From: Paenibacillus harenae
Lineage (GTDB): Bacteria; Bacillota; Bacilli; Paenibacillales; Paenibacillaceae
DNA: 64,000 nucleotides
Assembly (NCBI RefSeq): GCF_030812415.1
Contig: NZ_JAUSST010000002.1
Location: 868,001-932,000 of the forward strand
Direction: 5' to 3'
Part shown: piece by piece, positions 53,726 through 63,931 of the stretch
Layout of the letters: each line of letters starts with the position of its first letter
Numbering within the stretch: position 1 is the stretch's first letter
Translations under genes and position numbers: made by a program
The notes under the pieces: model-generated
Told to the model about the DNA's origin: nothing
Databases searched by the model: none
Seen by the model: only the letters and a program-made list of their open reading frames with translations

Positions 53726-54044
53726 AGTATTGTCGACGCTTGGCATGTGCATGCGTGCCGGCAAGCTCATCACCGGCGATGAAATTGTGCTCAAGGCGGT
53801 AAGGCAGAAGCAAGTGCATCTGGTCATTATTGCCGGAGACGCTTCCGCCAATACGAAGAAGAAATTCAACGATAAGTGCAGCACCTACGGGATACAACTC
53901 GCCGAAGCGTTCGACCGTGAGCAACTGGGAAAGGCGATTGGAAAGCCCGATCGAGTCGTGCTTGCGGTAACCGATTCGCAGTTCGGAAAAATGATTGCGA
54001 ATCATCTGAGCCATAATACGGAGGTGGATAATATTGAACAATAA
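53712..54044 (+). CDS. ylxQ: YlxQ, L7Ae/L30e-family RNA-binding protein
   Basis: The 110-residue protein is a single L7Ae/L30e domain ([38 protein letters not shown]), a fold that binds kink-turn RNA. Its targets are not settled. ATG 53712 within the end of ylxR is preferred, with AAGGAG about 10 bases ahead; the longer frame from 53673 lies in ylxR. It overlaps infB by 11 bases. Confidence 0.92.
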   Translation: MKTNKVLSTLGMCMRAGKLITGDEIVLKAVRQKQVHLVIIAGDASANTKKKFNDKCSTYGIQLAEAFDREQLGKAIGKPDRVVLAVTDSQFGKMIANHLSHNTEVDNIEQ

Positions 54045-56757
54045 ACAAGACAGCAAGGAAAATAAAGATAAACTACGCGTTTACGAATACGCGAAGTCGC
54101 TCAATATGAGCAGCAAAGAAATTATTACGATTCTTAAACGGCTGAACTTGCCTGTAAACAACCATATGAGCGTAATGGAAAACGAAATGGTTCATAAGGT
54201 TGAAGGCTTCTTCCGCGATATTAAGGCGAATGCGGCCGCTAAGCGCGCACAGGAATCGACCTCCAGCGTGTCCGTATCTTCGTCGGCTTCTGCTAAGCAA
54301 GGCGCTAATCGCCCGTCATCGCAGCAAGCGCAGCAGCCTCAACAACAGCAGCAAGAGCGAAAGCCACAGCCAGCGCAAGCGGCACAAGCGCCACAAGCGA
54401 CGCAAGGGCCGACGAGCACTAATCCAAATCATGATAGACAGGGGCCTACGAATTCTATTAATACGAAAACACAACCTACCCAACAGCAAAGCGAACAACG
54501 ACCAACAGCTCAGCAAGGCAATCGTCCTGCTCAATCTCACAATAACCGTCCGGCGCAGTCCGGTTCCAGTCCGAATCGTCAAGGCGGCCAAGGCCAAGGC
54601 GGCGGCGGCAACCGTCCTTCGCAATCCGGATCGAACACGAATCGCCCTAGCGGCCAAGGCGGCGGTCCTAATCGTCCTTCCTCACAAGGTCAAGGTGGAC
54701 GTCCGGCACAAGGCGGTCAAGGAGGCCAAGGCGGCTTCAATCGTCCAAGCGCTCCGCGCCCTGACGGTGGCGGCAATCGTTCGGCATCCGCTCCGGCGGC
54801 GCCAAGCCGTACGTTCGAATCCAGATCGACTCAAGCTCCGAACCGCGGCGCAAGCGATGCCAAGGATAGAAACGGCCGCAGCGGCCAGAAGCGTTTCGAT
54901 GACGGCAAGCCCGGCTACAGAGGCGGCAACAACAATAACCGTGGTCAAAAAGGTCGCGGCGGCAGATACCAACAGCAACAGCCCGCTCGCGAGAAAATCG
55001 ACAATACGCCTAAGAAAATCATTGTACGCGGTACAATGACGGTAGGCGAACTCGCGAAGCTGCTCCATAAGGATGCTTCCGAAGTCATTAAGAAACTGAT
55101 TTTCCTTGGCGTTATGGCAACGATCAACCAAGAAATCGACATGGATGCCATTCATTTGCTCGCGACCGATTACGGCGTTGAAGTGGAAGTGAAAATTCCG
55201 GTCGAAGAGGATTCATTCGAGACGGTTGAAGAGACGGACGAAGAAGCGGATCTAGAAGCACGCCCGCCAGTCGTTACCATTATGGGTCACGTCGACCATG
55301 GTAAGACGACACTCCTCGATGCGATTCGCAAAACGAACGTAACGGGCGGAGAGGCCGGAGGCATCACTCAGCATATCGGCGCTTACCAAGTCGAAATCAA
55401 TCATAAAAAAATAACGTTCCTGGATACGCCTGGTCACGAAGCGTTCACGCTCATGCGTGCTCGGGGTGCGCAAGTAACGGACATTACGATTATTGTCGTA
55501 GCAGCCGACGACGGCATCATGCCTCAGACGGTCGAAGCAATCAACCATGCGAAGGCAGCGGGCGTTCCGATTATCGTTGCGGTCAACAAGATCGATAAGC
55601 CGGAAGCGAACGCAGACAAGATCAAGCAAGAGATGACCGAGTATGAGCTCGTTCCGGAAGAGTGGGGCGGCGACACGATTTTCGTTGAAGTATCCGCGAA
55701 ACAGCGTATCGGCCTTGAAGGCTTGCTCGAGATGATTTTGCTCGTTGCTGAAGTGAATGACTACAAAGCGAATCCGAACAAGCGTGCTCGCGCGACGGTT
55801 ATCGAAGCCGAGCTTGACAAAGGCAAAGGCCCGGTAGCGCGTATTCTCGTGCAGCACGGTACGCTTAAGATCGGCGATGCATTCGTTGCAGGCAACTGTT
55901 TCGGCCGCGTTAGAGCGATGGTCAACGACAAAGGCCGCCGATTGAAAGAAGCCGGACCATCGACACCGATCGAAATTACGGGTCTTACGGAAGTGCCGCA
56001 AGCAGGCGATCCGTTCATGGTGTTCGAGGATGAGCGCAAAGCGCGTGCGATCGCCGACCGCCGTTCGATCAAACAACGCCAATCCGAGATGGGCGCGAAT
56101 ACTCGCGTTACGCTCGATGATTTGTATAATCATATCAAAGACGGTGAAATTAAAGACCTGAACGTTATTATCAAAGCTGACGTTCAAGGTTCGGCCGAGG
56201 CGCTTAAAGGCTCGCTCTCGAAGATCGATATCGAAGGCGTACGCGTTAAGATTCTTCATAGCGGCGTGGGCGCAATTACGGAATCGGATATTATCCTGGC
56301 TTCCGCATCGAACGCGATCGTTATCGGCTTCAACGTTCGTCCTGATCCGCAAGCGGAATCGACGATCGCTCAAGAAAAAGTAGACGTGCGTATGCACCGC
56401 GTTATCTATAACGTCATCGACGAGATCGAACAAGCGATGAAAGGCATGCTTGATCCGATCTATAAAGAAGTCGTTATCGGTCATGCAGAGGTTCGTAACG
56501 TATTCAAAGTGACGAAGGTTGGCGCGATTGCCGGTTCGATGGTTACTTCCGGTAAAATGATCCGTTCGGCAGAGGCAAGACTTATCCGCGGCGGCATTGT
56601 CGTTTATACAGGGAAGATCGATTCCCTCAAACGTTTCAAGGATGACGCCAAGGAAGTTGCTCAAGGCTACGAATGCGGCATCACGCTTGATCGTTTCAGC
56701 GATGTCAAAGAAGGGGACATTATTGAAGCGTTCGTCATGGAAACGGTAGAGAGGTGA
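54034..56757 (+). CDS. infB: Translation initiation factor IF-2
   Basis: IF-2 is the GTPase that brings initiator tRNA to the ribosome. The 907-residue protein has an N-terminal IF2_N motif ([20 protein letters not shown]) and a low-complexity Gln/Gly/Asn/Arg/Pro linker (about 75-325). A second IF2_N module follows, then the G domain with GHVDHGKT (from about 418), DTPGHEAFT and NKID, and domains II to IV. TTG 54034 is used behind GGAGGTGG. The linker makes it about 190 residues longer than the B. subtilis protein. Confidence 0.97.
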   Translation: MNNKQDSKENKDKLRVYEYAKSLNMSSKEIITILKRLNLPVNNHMSVMENEMVHKVEGFFRDIKANAAAKRAQESTSSVSVSSSASAKQGANRPSSQQAQQPQQQQQERKPQPAQAAQAPQATQGPTSTNPNHDRQGPTNSINTKTQPTQQQSEQRPTAQQGNRPAQSHNNRPAQSGSSPNRQGGQGQGGGGNRPSQSGSNTNRPSGQGGGPNRPSSQGQGGRPAQGGQGGQGGFNRPSAPRPDGGGNRSASAPAAPSRTFESRSTQAPNRGASDAKDRNGRSGQKRFDDGKPGYRGGNNNNRGQKGRGGRYQQQQPAREKIDNTPKKIIVRGTMTVGELAKLLHKDASEVIKKLIFLGVMATINQEIDMDAIHLLATDYGVEVEVKIPVEEDSFETVEETDEEADLEARPPVVTIMGHVDHGKTTLLDAIRKTNVTGGEAGGITQHIGAYQVEINHKKITFLDTPGHEAFTLMRARGAQVTDITIIVVAADDGIMPQTVEAINHAKAAGVPIIVAVNKIDKPEANADKIKQEMTEYELVPEEWGGDTIFVEVSAKQRIGLEGLLEMILLVAEVNDYKANPNKRARATVIEAELDKGKGPVARILVQHGTLKIGDAFVAGNCFGRVRAMVNDKGRRLKEAGPSTPIEITGLTEVPQAGDPFMVFEDERKARAIADRRSIKQRQSEMGANTRVTLDDLYNHIKDGEIKDLNVIIKADVQGSAEALKGSLSKIDIEGVRVKILHSGVGAITESDIILASASNAIVIGFNVRPDPQAESTIAQEKVDVRMHRVIYNVIDEIEQAMKGMLDPIYKEVVIGHAEVRNVFKVTKVGAIAGSMVTSGKMIRSAEARLIRGGIVVYTGKIDSLKRFKDDAKEVAQGYECGITLDRFSDVKEGDIIEAFVMETVER

Positions 56758-56764
56758 TTACGGT

Positions 56765-57121
56765 ATGGCAAAAATCCGTGTTGGGCGGGTCAGCGAGCAA
56801 ATCAAAAAAGAGCTGAGCCAAATTATTCAAATGGAGCTTAAAGATCCAAGAATCGGCTTTATTACCGTAACGGGCGTAGAGACGACAAGCGATCTATCGC
56901 AAGCGAAAATATACCTGAGCGTTCTAGGCAGCGAGGAGCAGAAGGAAGCGACGCTTCAAGCGCTAGCACGCGGCACCGGCTTCCTGCGCTCCGAGCTTGG
57001 CAAGCGGATGAAGCTGCGCCATACGCCGGTGCTGCTGTTCAAGTTCGACAGTAGCATCGAATACGGAAGCCGAATCGAGGCATTGCTCGACAACATCAAT
57101 AACGGAAACGATGCCCGATGA
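56765..57121 (+). CDS. rbfA: 30S ribosome-binding factor A
   Basis: RbfA helps mature the 16S rRNA 5' end and binds free 30S subunits. The 118-residue protein is a single KH-like domain (RVGRVSEQIKKELSQIIQME, KDPRIGFITVTGVETT, SELGKRMKLRHTPVLLFKFD). It follows infB by 7 bases; the ylxP gene found between infB and rbfA in B. subtilis is missing. Its end overlaps nrnA by 4 bases. Confidence 0.97.
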   Translation: MAKIRVGRVSEQIKKELSQIIQMELKDPRIGFITVTGVETTSDLSQAKIYLSVLGSEEQKEATLQALARGTGFLRSELGKRMKLRHTPVLLFKFDSSIEYGSRIEALLDNINNGNDAR

Positions 57122-58107
57122 TCGCTTCCGCGAGCTACTTGAAGCAGTTGGACGATGCGCTCGCTTTCTTGCGAGAAGGAGACAACTTTCTAGTCGTATC
57201 GCATGTACAGCCTGACGGCGATGCAATCAGCTCTACGGTTGTCGTAGGCTGGTTGCTCCGTAAGCTGGGCAAATCAGTTACGCTCATCAACGAAGGCGAG
57301 TTGCCTTCACGGCTAAGCTTCTTGCATCGCTCAGCGGAGATCGTCCATTATAGGGCGAATCCGCCGCAGCAGGTCTACGATACGGTTATCTCGGTCGATT
57401 GCGCCGACTTCCGCCGTATCGGGGACGTTGCAAACTGCTTTGCTGAAGGCGTTAAGCTGCTTAACATCGACCATCATCCTACGAACAACGGCTTCGGCCT
57501 CGTGAATGTCATTCGTGACAATGCGGCAGCGACCGTTGAAATCTTGTATGACCTGATTGAGCGAGGGGGCATCCAACTGGACCACGATTGTGCGACGGCC
57601 ATTTATACGGGTCTGCTTACCGACACTGGCGGATTTCGTTACTCCAATACAAGTCCGCGAGTGATGGAGATTGCCTCCAAGCTGCTCGCCATTGGCGTAT
57701 CAGGCCATCAGCTCGCCGATCATTTGCTCGAGAAGATGACAATCGCGAAGCTGAACCTGCTTAAGCTGGCGCTTAACCGGTTAACCTTTACCGACGATCT
57801 GAAGATCGGCTGGGTTCATATAGGCAAGGACGATATTCGCACGACGGGTGCTCTTTCGGAGGACTTAGAGGGAATCGTCAATTATGCGCTTAACGTGGAC
57901 GGCGTCGAAGTAGGTATTTTATTCAAGGAAACGGAAGATGGGGCAGTGAAAGCTAGTTTACGTTCGGCTGGCAAAGCGGACGTTGCCGCTATTGCCCAAT
58001 CGTTCGGCGGCGGCGGACATGTCAGAGCGGCAGGTTGCCGGCTTGACTGTTCAATTGATGCTGCGCCCGGTCTTCTCGTGGAAGCAGTGCGAAAGGCGTT
58101 GATTTAA
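57118..58107 (+). CDS. nrnA: DHH-family oligoribonuclease/pAp phosphatase NrnA
   Basis: NrnA degrades very short RNAs and dephosphorylates pAp. The 329-residue protein has the DHH domain with VVSHVQPDGDAISS, SVDCADFRRIG and NIDHHPTNNGFG, which bind the metal ions. The C-terminal DHHA1 domain has SFGGGGHVRAAGC. It overlaps rbfA by 4 bases and ends 3 bases before truB. In B. subtilis nrnA lies elsewhere, so the gene is at a different place here. Confidence 0.95.
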   Translation: MIASASYLKQLDDALAFLREGDNFLVVSHVQPDGDAISSTVVVGWLLRKLGKSVTLINEGELPSRLSFLHRSAEIVHYRANPPQQVYDTVISVDCADFRRIGDVANCFAEGVKLLNIDHHPTNNGFGLVNVIRDNAAATVEILYDLIERGGIQLDHDCATAIYTGLLTDTGGFRYSNTSPRVMEIASKLLAIGVSGHQLADHLLEKMTIAKLNLLKLALNRLTFTDDLKIGWVHIGKDDIRTTGALSEDLEGIVNYALNVDGVEVGILFKETEDGAVKASLRSAGKADVAAIAQSFGGGGHVRAAGCRLDCSIDAAPGLLVEAVRKALI

Positions 58108-58110
58108 TCC

Positions 58111-59022
58111 ATGGACGGCATTTTGGCGGTTTGGAAGCCGGAGGGCTGGACATCCCATGATGTTGTAGCAAAGGTCAGACGCATATTGCGGATGAAGCGA
58201 ATCGGCCATGCAGGGACTCTTGACCCGATGGTTACGGGCGTTCTCCCATTATGTCTTGGCCGTTCTACTCGGGTTGTCGAGTATTTGCAGGAGCGTCCGA
58301 AAGCGTATGAGGCGGTTCTGAAGCTCGGTATCGCTACCGATACGGAGGATATAACAGGTGCTGTTCTTGACGATCAGCCGTATCCGCAAGTGTCGGAGGA
58401 TGCTGTACGCACGGCGCTGCGTCGTTTCGTTGGCCGGATTGATCAGATACCGCCTATGTACTCGGCCGTTAAGGTAGACGGCAAGCGGCTGTACGAGCTT
58501 GCTAGAGAAGGAAAGACGGTAGAGCGGAAGTCGAGAACGGTAACGATCTACCTATTGGAACTGCTGGAGATGAAGCTGGATCAGCAGTATCCGGAAATAA
58601 GATTTTCCGCCACATGCTCCAAGGGCACTTACATTCGCACGTTATGCGTGGATATCGGCAAGGCGTTAGGCGTACCTGCTACAATGGCGAGTCTTACGCG
58701 TTCGATGTCAGGCGGCATTACGCGCGATCGGTGCTTGACGCTCGAGCGGATTGAGGAATTGCAGCAATCAGGCCAGCTTGATGAACATCTCATTGACGCT
58801 GACGAAGCAATCGATCATTTGCCAATCGCCGAAGTTTCGGCCGCAGTTGGCAAGCAAGCCTTGCTTGGGCAGAAGATCGCCTTAACCGAAGTTTCCATTG
58901 CCGACGTTTCTGGCGATAACGATGAGATTGTGCGATTATATAATGATAGTCGTCTGTTTATTGGAATTTTTCAGATCGATACGGAAAGCGCGCTGCTGAA
59001 GCCGATTAAGGTATTCTCGTAA
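58111..59022 (+). CDS. truB: tRNA pseudouridine-55 synthase TruB
   Basis: TruB makes the conserved pseudouridine at tRNA position 55. The 303-residue protein has the catalytic Asp38 in GHAGTLDPMVTGVLP, plus KAYEAVLKLGIATDTEDITG and FSATCSKGTYIRTLCVDIGK. The start is ATG 58111, 3 bases after nrnA with a modest ribosome site. Confidence 0.97.
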   Translation: MDGILAVWKPEGWTSHDVVAKVRRILRMKRIGHAGTLDPMVTGVLPLCLGRSTRVVEYLQERPKAYEAVLKLGIATDTEDITGAVLDDQPYPQVSEDAVRTALRRFVGRIDQIPPMYSAVKVDGKRLYELAREGKTVERKSRTVTIYLLELLEMKLDQQYPEIRFSATCSKGTYIRTLCVDIGKALGVPATMASLTRSMSGGITRDRCLTLERIEELQQSGQLDEHLIDADEAIDHLPIAEVSAAVGKQALLGQKIALTEVSIADVSGDNDEIVRLYNDSRLFIGIFQIDTESALLKPIKVFS

Positions 59023-59085
59023 CCGTCTTCTCACCAGTCGCCGATATTAACGTTAAGCTTAACAAGAAATGCAGGTGTATCAGCG

Positions 59086-60030
59086 TTGAAGATGATTTCC
59101 CTTCAATATCCATTAGACGGATTGTCCGAATTGCAGCTGGACAAACCGCTTTCTATAGCTATCGGCCACTTTGACGGCGTACACCGCGGACATCAGAACG
59201 TCATCCGCAGAGCCGTGGAAGAAGCGAAAGCTGCCGGTCAGCTATCTGCGGTCATGACCTTTGACCCGCATCCGAAAGAGGTGCTGGGGCAAGGCGATCA
59301 GTATTACCGCTGTTTGACGCCTTTAAACGTTAAGACGAAGCTGTTCGCCGAGCTTGGCGTCGATCTTGTATTCGTAATGAGCTTCGACCTGTCTTTCGCA
59401 TCGATTACGCCGGAACGGTTCGTAGACGAAGTTCTTCGGGGGTTACGTGCGAAGCAAGTGGTCGTAGGCTTCGACTTCACGTTCGGAAGCAAAGGCGCTG
59501 GCAATGCGGAAGAGCTGAGGCGTCTTGGCTCTCCCGACATCGACGTACATATCGTGGAGCCGCTTTATGAGAATGAAGGCAAAGTAAGCAGTACATGGGT
59601 TCGCGAGTCGCTGGAGAAGGGCGATCTGGAAACGGCATCGCTGCTGCTCGACAGGGCGTATGAAATTACGGGAACGGTCGTGCATGGGGACGGAAGAGGA
59701 AGAACGATTGGATTTCCAACCGCCAATATCGATTTCGATTACCCCTACGTATTTCCAAGGCTTGGCGTCTATGCTGTCGTCGCATGGCTCGATGGCAGAC
59801 CATATCCTGGCGTTCTAAATCACGGAATGAAGCCGACTTTCAATAAGGAAGGCGTGCAGCCGGTTATGGAAGCTCATTTGTTCGACTTCAACCGAGATAT
59901 CTATGGAGAGAAGATTCGGATTGAGTTCCGATCCTTCGTGAGGACCGAGAAGAAATTCAGCTCGGTGGACGAGCTCATCAAGCAAATTGGACGGGATTCC
60001 GACCAGGTTAGAGAGCAATTCTCTAATTAA
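59086..60030 (+). CDS. ribF: Bifunctional riboflavin kinase/FAD synthetase
   Basis: RibF turns riboflavin into FMN and FAD, which TrmFO in this window uses. The 314-residue protein has the nucleotidyltransferase motif GHFDGVHRGHQ and the SSTWVRESLEKGD region. The flavokinase domain follows (GTVVHGDGRGRTIGFPTANI, GVLNHGMKPTF, HLFDFNRDIYGE). TTG 59086 behind AGGTG is taken as the start; ATG 59092 is possible. It is the Bacillus ribC gene by position. Confidence 0.96.
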   Translation: MKMISLQYPLDGLSELQLDKPLSIAIGHFDGVHRGHQNVIRRAVEEAKAAGQLSAVMTFDPHPKEVLGQGDQYYRCLTPLNVKTKLFAELGVDLVFVMSFDLSFASITPERFVDEVLRGLRAKQVVVGFDFTFGSKGAGNAEELRRLGSPDIDVHIVEPLYENEGKVSSTWVRESLEKGDLETASLLLDRAYEITGTVVHGDGRGRTIGFPTANIDFDYPYVFPRLGVYAVVAWLDGRPYPGVLNHGMKPTFNKEGVQPVMEAHLFDFNRDIYGEKIRIEFRSFVRTEKKFSSVDELIKQIGRDSDQVREQFSN

Positions 60031-60079
60031 GCTTAGACGCCTCGACAAACGCCTATTCGGTATGATATACTTTACAACG

Positions 60080-60107
60080 TTGTGACTGATTATGCAGCTT
60101 GTATAAT
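60080..60107 (+). promoter_or_regulatory. Sigma-A promoter of rpsO
   Basis: TTGTGA (60080-60085) and TATAAT (60102-60107) are 16 bases apart. The predicted leader before rpsO is about 85 bases. Confidence 0.75.
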
Positions 60108-60122
60108 ACGGACACATACTTA

Positions 60123-60190
60123 ACCTTAGCTTGGTTGTCCGCTCTCACCGGCGGCGCACGAGGCTAATGGCGATTATGAAGAAGGAGGTG
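60123..60190 (+). ncRNA. S15 (rpsO) leader, autoregulatory RNA
   Basis: CCTTAGC (60124-60130) pairs with GCTAATGG (60163-60170) with one bulged T, and CCGC (60139-60142) pairs with GCGG (60151-60154), leaving a junction ahead of the ribosome site AAGGAGGTG. Firmicute rpsO leaders are known to bind S15 through a junction that mimics its 16S rRNA site, and this arrangement agrees. The fold was judged by eye. Confidence 0.6.
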
Positions 60191-60197
60191 AATTAGG

Positions 60198-60467
60198 ATG
60201 GCAATCACTCAAGAACGTAAACAGGAATTGATCGACACACACAAAACGCACGCGAACGATACCGGTTCTCCGGAAGTTCAAATCGCTATCCTGACTGAAA
60301 ACATCGTTAACTTGACGCAACATTTCCGGGAGCACAAGAAAGACCACCACTCCCGCCGTGGTTTGCTCAAGATGGTAGGTCAGCGCCGTAAGCTGCTTGC
60401 ATACCTGAAGAACAAAGATGTTAGACGTTACAGCGCATTGATCGAAAAACTCGGCCTTCGCCGTTAA
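60198..60467 (+). CDS. rpsO: 30S ribosomal protein S15
   Basis: S15 is an early 16S-binding protein of the platform. The 89-residue protein is complete: [40 protein letters not shown] and [23 protein letters not shown] 60198 has a near-perfect ribosome site. A terminator follows, then pnp, the usual order. Confidence 0.99.
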   Translation: MAITQERKQELIDTHKTHANDTGSPEVQIAILTENIVNLTQHFREHKKDHHSRRGLLKMVGQRRKLLAYLKNKDVRRYSALIEKLGLRR

Positions 60468-60480
60468 AACATGCGTAATG

Positions 60481-60542
60481 AAAAGCAACCTGGCTGTCCT
60501 GCCGTCCGGGAATATCGGATATGCGGATTCGGGTTGCTTTTT
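60481..60542 (+). terminator. Terminator after rpsO
   Basis: AAAAGCAACC (60481-60490) and GGTTGCTTTT (60532-60541) form a 10-bp stem with a long structured loop, ending in a T-run. Read-through into pnp remains possible. Confidence 0.75.
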
Positions 60543-60601
60543 GTAATATGAATAGTTTCCGATAGATTTGCCAATAATGTAAGGTTTAGGAGGGATAACA
60601 G

Positions 60602-62698
60602 ATGGTACATAGCATTGAAATGACTTTAGGCGGCAGACCGCTCTCCATTGAGACAGGCCGTCTTGCTAAGCAAGCGAACGCCGCAGTAACGGTTAGATAC
60701 GGCGATACGGTCGTATTGTGTACGGTTACGGCATCGACCGAACCGAAGGATTTGGACTTCTTCCCGTTGACAGTCAACTATGAGGAACGTCTATACGCAG
60801 TCGGCAAGATCCCTGGCGGCTTCATTAAGCGCGAAGGACGTCCGAGCGAGAAAGCGATTCTGTCGAGCCGTCTTACTGACCGTCCGATCCGTCCTTTGTT
60901 CCCTGAAGGCTTCCGCAACGACGTACAGATTGCCAACCTCGTAATGAGCGTGGATCAAGACTGCCCGCCGGAGATTGCGGCAATGATCGGCACATCCGCG
61001 GCGCTATCGATTTCCGACGTTCCGTTCAACGGTCCGATCGGCGGCGTAAGCGTTGGTCGCGTGAATGGTCAATTCGTTATTAATCCAACGGTTGAGCAAG
61101 AGCAGCTTACGGATATTTTCGTCGTTGTAGCGGGCACAAAGGATGCCATTATGATGGTAGAGGCCGAAGGCAACGAAGTGTCTGAAGAAGTGATGCTTGA
61201 GGCGATCATGTTCGGTCATGACGAAATCAAGAACATCGTAGCAAAGATCGAAGAGCTGCAAACTGTTGCAGGCAAGCCGAAGATGGCTGTTAAGCTGCAT
61301 AGCGTAAATGCGCAAGTAAATGATGAGGTTCGCGCATTTGCTTCCGCAGGTCTCGTAGAAGCGATTAAGATTGCCGAGAAGCATGCTCGCCAAGAGGCTA
61401 TCGATGCCGTGAACAGCGACACGATTGCCAACTTCGAAACGAAATATGCCGATAGCCCCGAGCTGTTGTCCGATGTGAAGGAAGTATTGTACGACATCGT
61501 GAAGGAAGAGGTTCGCCGCCTGATTACTCACGATAAAGTTCGTCCTGACGGACGCGGATTGGACGAGATTCGTCCGATCGAGTGCGATGTTGCTTTACTG
61601 CCTCGTACACACGGATCCGGCTTATTCACTCGCGGTCAGACGCAAGCACTAAGCATTTGTACACTTGGCGCGATGGGCGACGTTCAAATTTTGGACGGTA
61701 TTTCCCCAGAGGAAACGAAGCGCTTCATGCACCATTACAACTTCCCACCATTCAGCGTAGGCGAGGCTCGTCCGCTCCGTCCTCCTGGACGCCGCGAGAT
61801 TGGTCACGGCGCACTCGGCGAACGCGCGTTGTCGAAAGTCATTCCGTCGGAAGCCGACTTCCCATACACGATTCGTCTTGTATCCGAAGTTCTAGAGTCG
61901 AACGGCTCGACATCGCAAGCAAGTATTTGCGCAAGCACGCTTGCTATGATGGACGCCGGCGTACCGATCAAGGCTCCTGTAGCCGGTATTGCGATGGGGC
62001 TTATTAAAGACGGCGACCATTTCTCCATCTTGTCCGACATTCAAGGGATGGAAGACCATCTCGGCGATATGGACTTTAAGGTAGCGGGTACGGCTGAAGG
62101 CGTAACGGCCATTCAGATGGATATTAAGATCGACGGCATTGACCGCAGCATTTTGCAGCAATCGCTTGAGCAAGCGCGTCTCGGACGGTTGTTCATTCTT
62201 GGCAAGATGACGGATGTGCTGTCGCAATCCCGAACGAGCCTATCCAAATACGCTCCGAAAATATTGACGCTTCGCATCAATCCGGACAAAATCCGTGACG
62301 TTATCGGTGCAGGCGGCAAAATCATCAATAAAATTATCGAAGAAACCGGCGTGAAAATCGATATCGAGCAGGACGGTATGGTATTTATCGCTTCCTCGAA
62401 TGAAGAGATGAACCAAAAAGCGAGAGCGATCATCGAAGGCATCGTCAAAGAAGTTGTGATTGGCGAAGTATACCTCGGTACGGTTAAACGCATAGAGAAA
62501 TTCGGCGTGTTCGTTGAAATCTTGCCGAATAAGGACGGTCTCGTCCACATTTCTCAGCTTGCGAACGAGCGTGTTGCCAAGTGCGAGGACGTTGTGAACA
62601 TCGGCGACCAAATTACGGTTAAAGTGACGGAGATCGATCAACAAGGACGTATCAATCTATCTCGCAAAGCGGTACTAACGCCAGAGCCTGCACAATAG
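60602..62698 (+). CDS. pnp: Polyribonucleotide nucleotidyltransferase (PNPase)
   Basis: PNPase degrades RNA 3' to 5' by phosphorolysis. The 698-residue protein has two RNase PH domains ([31 protein letters not shown]; then [20 protein letters not shown]), a KH domain ([20 protein letters not shown]), and an S1 domain ([20 protein letters not shown]). AGGAGGG precedes ATG 60602. Length and motifs are all as expected. Confidence 0.98.
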   Translation: MVHSIEMTLGGRPLSIETGRLAKQANAAVTVRYGDTVVLCTVTASTEPKDLDFFPLTVNYEERLYAVGKIPGGFIKREGRPSEKAILSSRLTDRPIRPLFPEGFRNDVQIANLVMSVDQDCPPEIAAMIGTSAALSISDVPFNGPIGGVSVGRVNGQFVINPTVEQEQLTDIFVVVAGTKDAIMMVEAEGNEVSEEVMLEAIMFGHDEIKNIVAKIEELQTVAGKPKMAVKLHSVNAQVNDEVRAFASAGLVEAIKIAEKHARQEAIDAVNSDTIANFETKYADSPELLSDVKEVLYDIVKEEVRRLITHDKVRPDGRGLDEIRPIECDVALLPRTHGSGLFTRGQTQALSICTLGAMGDVQILDGISPEETKRFMHHYNFPPFSVGEARPLRPPGRREIGHGALGERALSKVIPSEADFPYTIRLVSEVLESNGSTSQASICASTLAMMDAGVPIKAPVAGIAMGLIKDGDHFSILSDIQGMEDHLGDMDFKVAGTAEGVTAIQMDIKIDGIDRSILQQSLEQARLGRLFILGKMTDVLSQSRTSLSKYAPKILTLRINPDKIRDVIGAGGKIINKIIEETGVKIDIEQDGMVFIASSNEEMNQKARAIIEGIVKEVVIGEVYLGTVKRIEKFGVFVEILPNKDGLVHISQLANERVAKCEDVVNIGDQITVKVTEIDQQGRINLSRKAVLTPEPAQ

Positions 62699-62730
62699 GA
62701 TTTGGCCAGCGCAAAGATATCGCTTCAAAC

Positions 62731-62761
62731 GAAGAGTCAGATTCCATCTGCCTCTTTTTTG
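62731..62761 (+). terminator. Terminator after pnp
   Basis: AAGAG-T-CAGAT pairs with ATCTG-C-CTCTT (one mismatch) around the loop TCC, followed by a T-run. It separates pnp from ylxY. Confidence 0.8.
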
Positions 62762-62762
62762 T

Positions 62763-62792
62763 TTGCACAGAATGACCGCATCGCCACATAAT
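62763..62792 (+). promoter_or_regulatory. Possible sigma-A promoter of ylxY
   Basis: TTGCAC (62763-62768) and CATAAT (62787-62792) are 18 bases apart, just after the pnp terminator. The match is moderate, and a sporulation sigma factor could be used instead. Confidence 0.35.
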
Positions 62793-62887
62793 CTCGTCCT
62801 ACAATTCATACATATGTGTTAAGCGCGTCCACGACCGGCCGCAAGGCGATGAATGTGAGCGCAATAGGCTATGCGGGAGTTGGGGCT

Positions 62888-63895
62888 ATGAAGATTCGAA
62901 AAGCGGCGATCATCGCGGCAAGCATGCTGATGGTGATCGTCTTCGTGCGGATGAACGAAGACGTGTCATCTTATTTAGCTGCTGTCAAATCGGGCGGCGC
63001 AAGCTTCGCAATAAGCAAGATTGAGCGCAGCGACGAGGAGAAGCGCCAGCTATACGATACGATTGTCGCCGAGGCGGCAAATAAGCGGGAAGCGCCCGTC
63101 AATGCGGTTATCGATCGGGTATGGCGAGCAATCCCGGGTTATAACGGCATTGAGGTCGATGTTGATCGAACGTATGAGGCAGCATTGCGATTGCCCGCAT
63201 CAAACGCAATCCCTTACATATTCAAGGAAATTGAGCCGACAATAAAGCTTGAAGACTTAGGGGCGCATCCCGTCTATCGCGGCAATCCGAACAAGAAGAT
63301 GATTGCTTTTATGATTAATGTGGCATGGGGCAATGAATTTATCGAGCCGATGCTGAAGACGCTGGAACAGGAACGTGTGAAGGCAACCTTCTTCCTTGAT
63401 GGTAGCTGGCTGAACAAAAACGCCGAGATGGCCCGTAAAATACAAGCAGCCGGCCATGAGATGTCCAACCATGCTTACTCCCATCCCAACATGAGCGAAT
63501 TAAGCCGCGGGGCTGCATACACGCAAATAGCGAAAACGGAGGAGCTGCTCAAGTCGACGCTAGGCGTGAATAATAGATGGTTTGCGCCGCCTTCGGGCGA
63601 TTTTAACCAAATGACGGTTCAAGTAGCAAGAGAGCAAGGGCTGCAGACGGTGCTCTGGACGATCGATACGGTTGATTGGAGGAAGCCGTCGGCCGAATCG
63701 ATCATTCGCAAAATCAACGCCAAGCTGGAGCCGGGCGCATTAATCTTAATGCATCCGACGGCATCGAGTCGGGATGCGCTCGCCGGCATGATCGCAAGCG
63801 CCAAGGCGAAGGGTTACGCGCTTGGAACGGTAAGTGAGACCCTGTCATCGGACCGAATCGCATCCTCCGTTGTTGAGGGAGCGGACTTATTCTGA
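62888..63895 (+). CDS. ylxY: YlxY-family NodB-fold polysaccharide deacetylase-like protein
   Basis: The 335-residue protein has an N-terminal membrane anchor or signal (about 4-22), a helical spacer, and a NodB-type domain (from about residue 145). The first motif, normally TFDDG, reads MINVAWGN, so the catalytic base and one metal ligand are missing. The histidine motif SNHAYSHPNM and the arginine-type motif RWFAPPSGDFN remain. YlxY proteins of Bacillales share this change and may be inactive or altered. ATG 62888 lies 8 bases after GGGAG; the frame upstream to 62816 has weaker starts. It lies between pnp and the M16 peptidase, as in B. subtilis. Confidence 0.88.
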   Translation: MKIRKAAIIAASMLMVIVFVRMNEDVSSYLAAVKSGGASFAISKIERSDEEKRQLYDTIVAEAANKREAPVNAVIDRVWRAIPGYNGIEVDVDRTYEAALRLPASNAIPYIFKEIEPTIKLEDLGAHPVYRGNPNKKMIAFMINVAWGNEFIEPMLKTLEQERVKATFFLDGSWLNKNAEMARKIQAAGHEMSNHAYSHPNMSELSRGAAYTQIAKTEELLKSTLGVNNRWFAPPSGDFNQMTVQVAREQGLQTVLWTIDTVDWRKPSAESIIRKINAKLEPGALILMHPTASSRDALAGMIASAKAKGYALGTVSETLSSDRIASSVVEGADLF

Positions 63896-63931
63896 TATAG
63901 TGAAATCATTCGTGTTGTAGGAGGATACTTG

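Noticed and set aside
54500..54980. Repetitive DNA in infB considered as a tandem repeat or CRISPR-like array
   Set aside because: The repeats are irregular, in frame, and encode the low-complexity linker of IF-2; there are no spacers of constant length.
55252..56664. 470-residue minus-strand open frame opposite infB
   Set aside because: The plus strand encodes the essential G domain of IF-2 with intact motifs. The antisense product is Asn/Arg/Phe-rich with no family resemblance.
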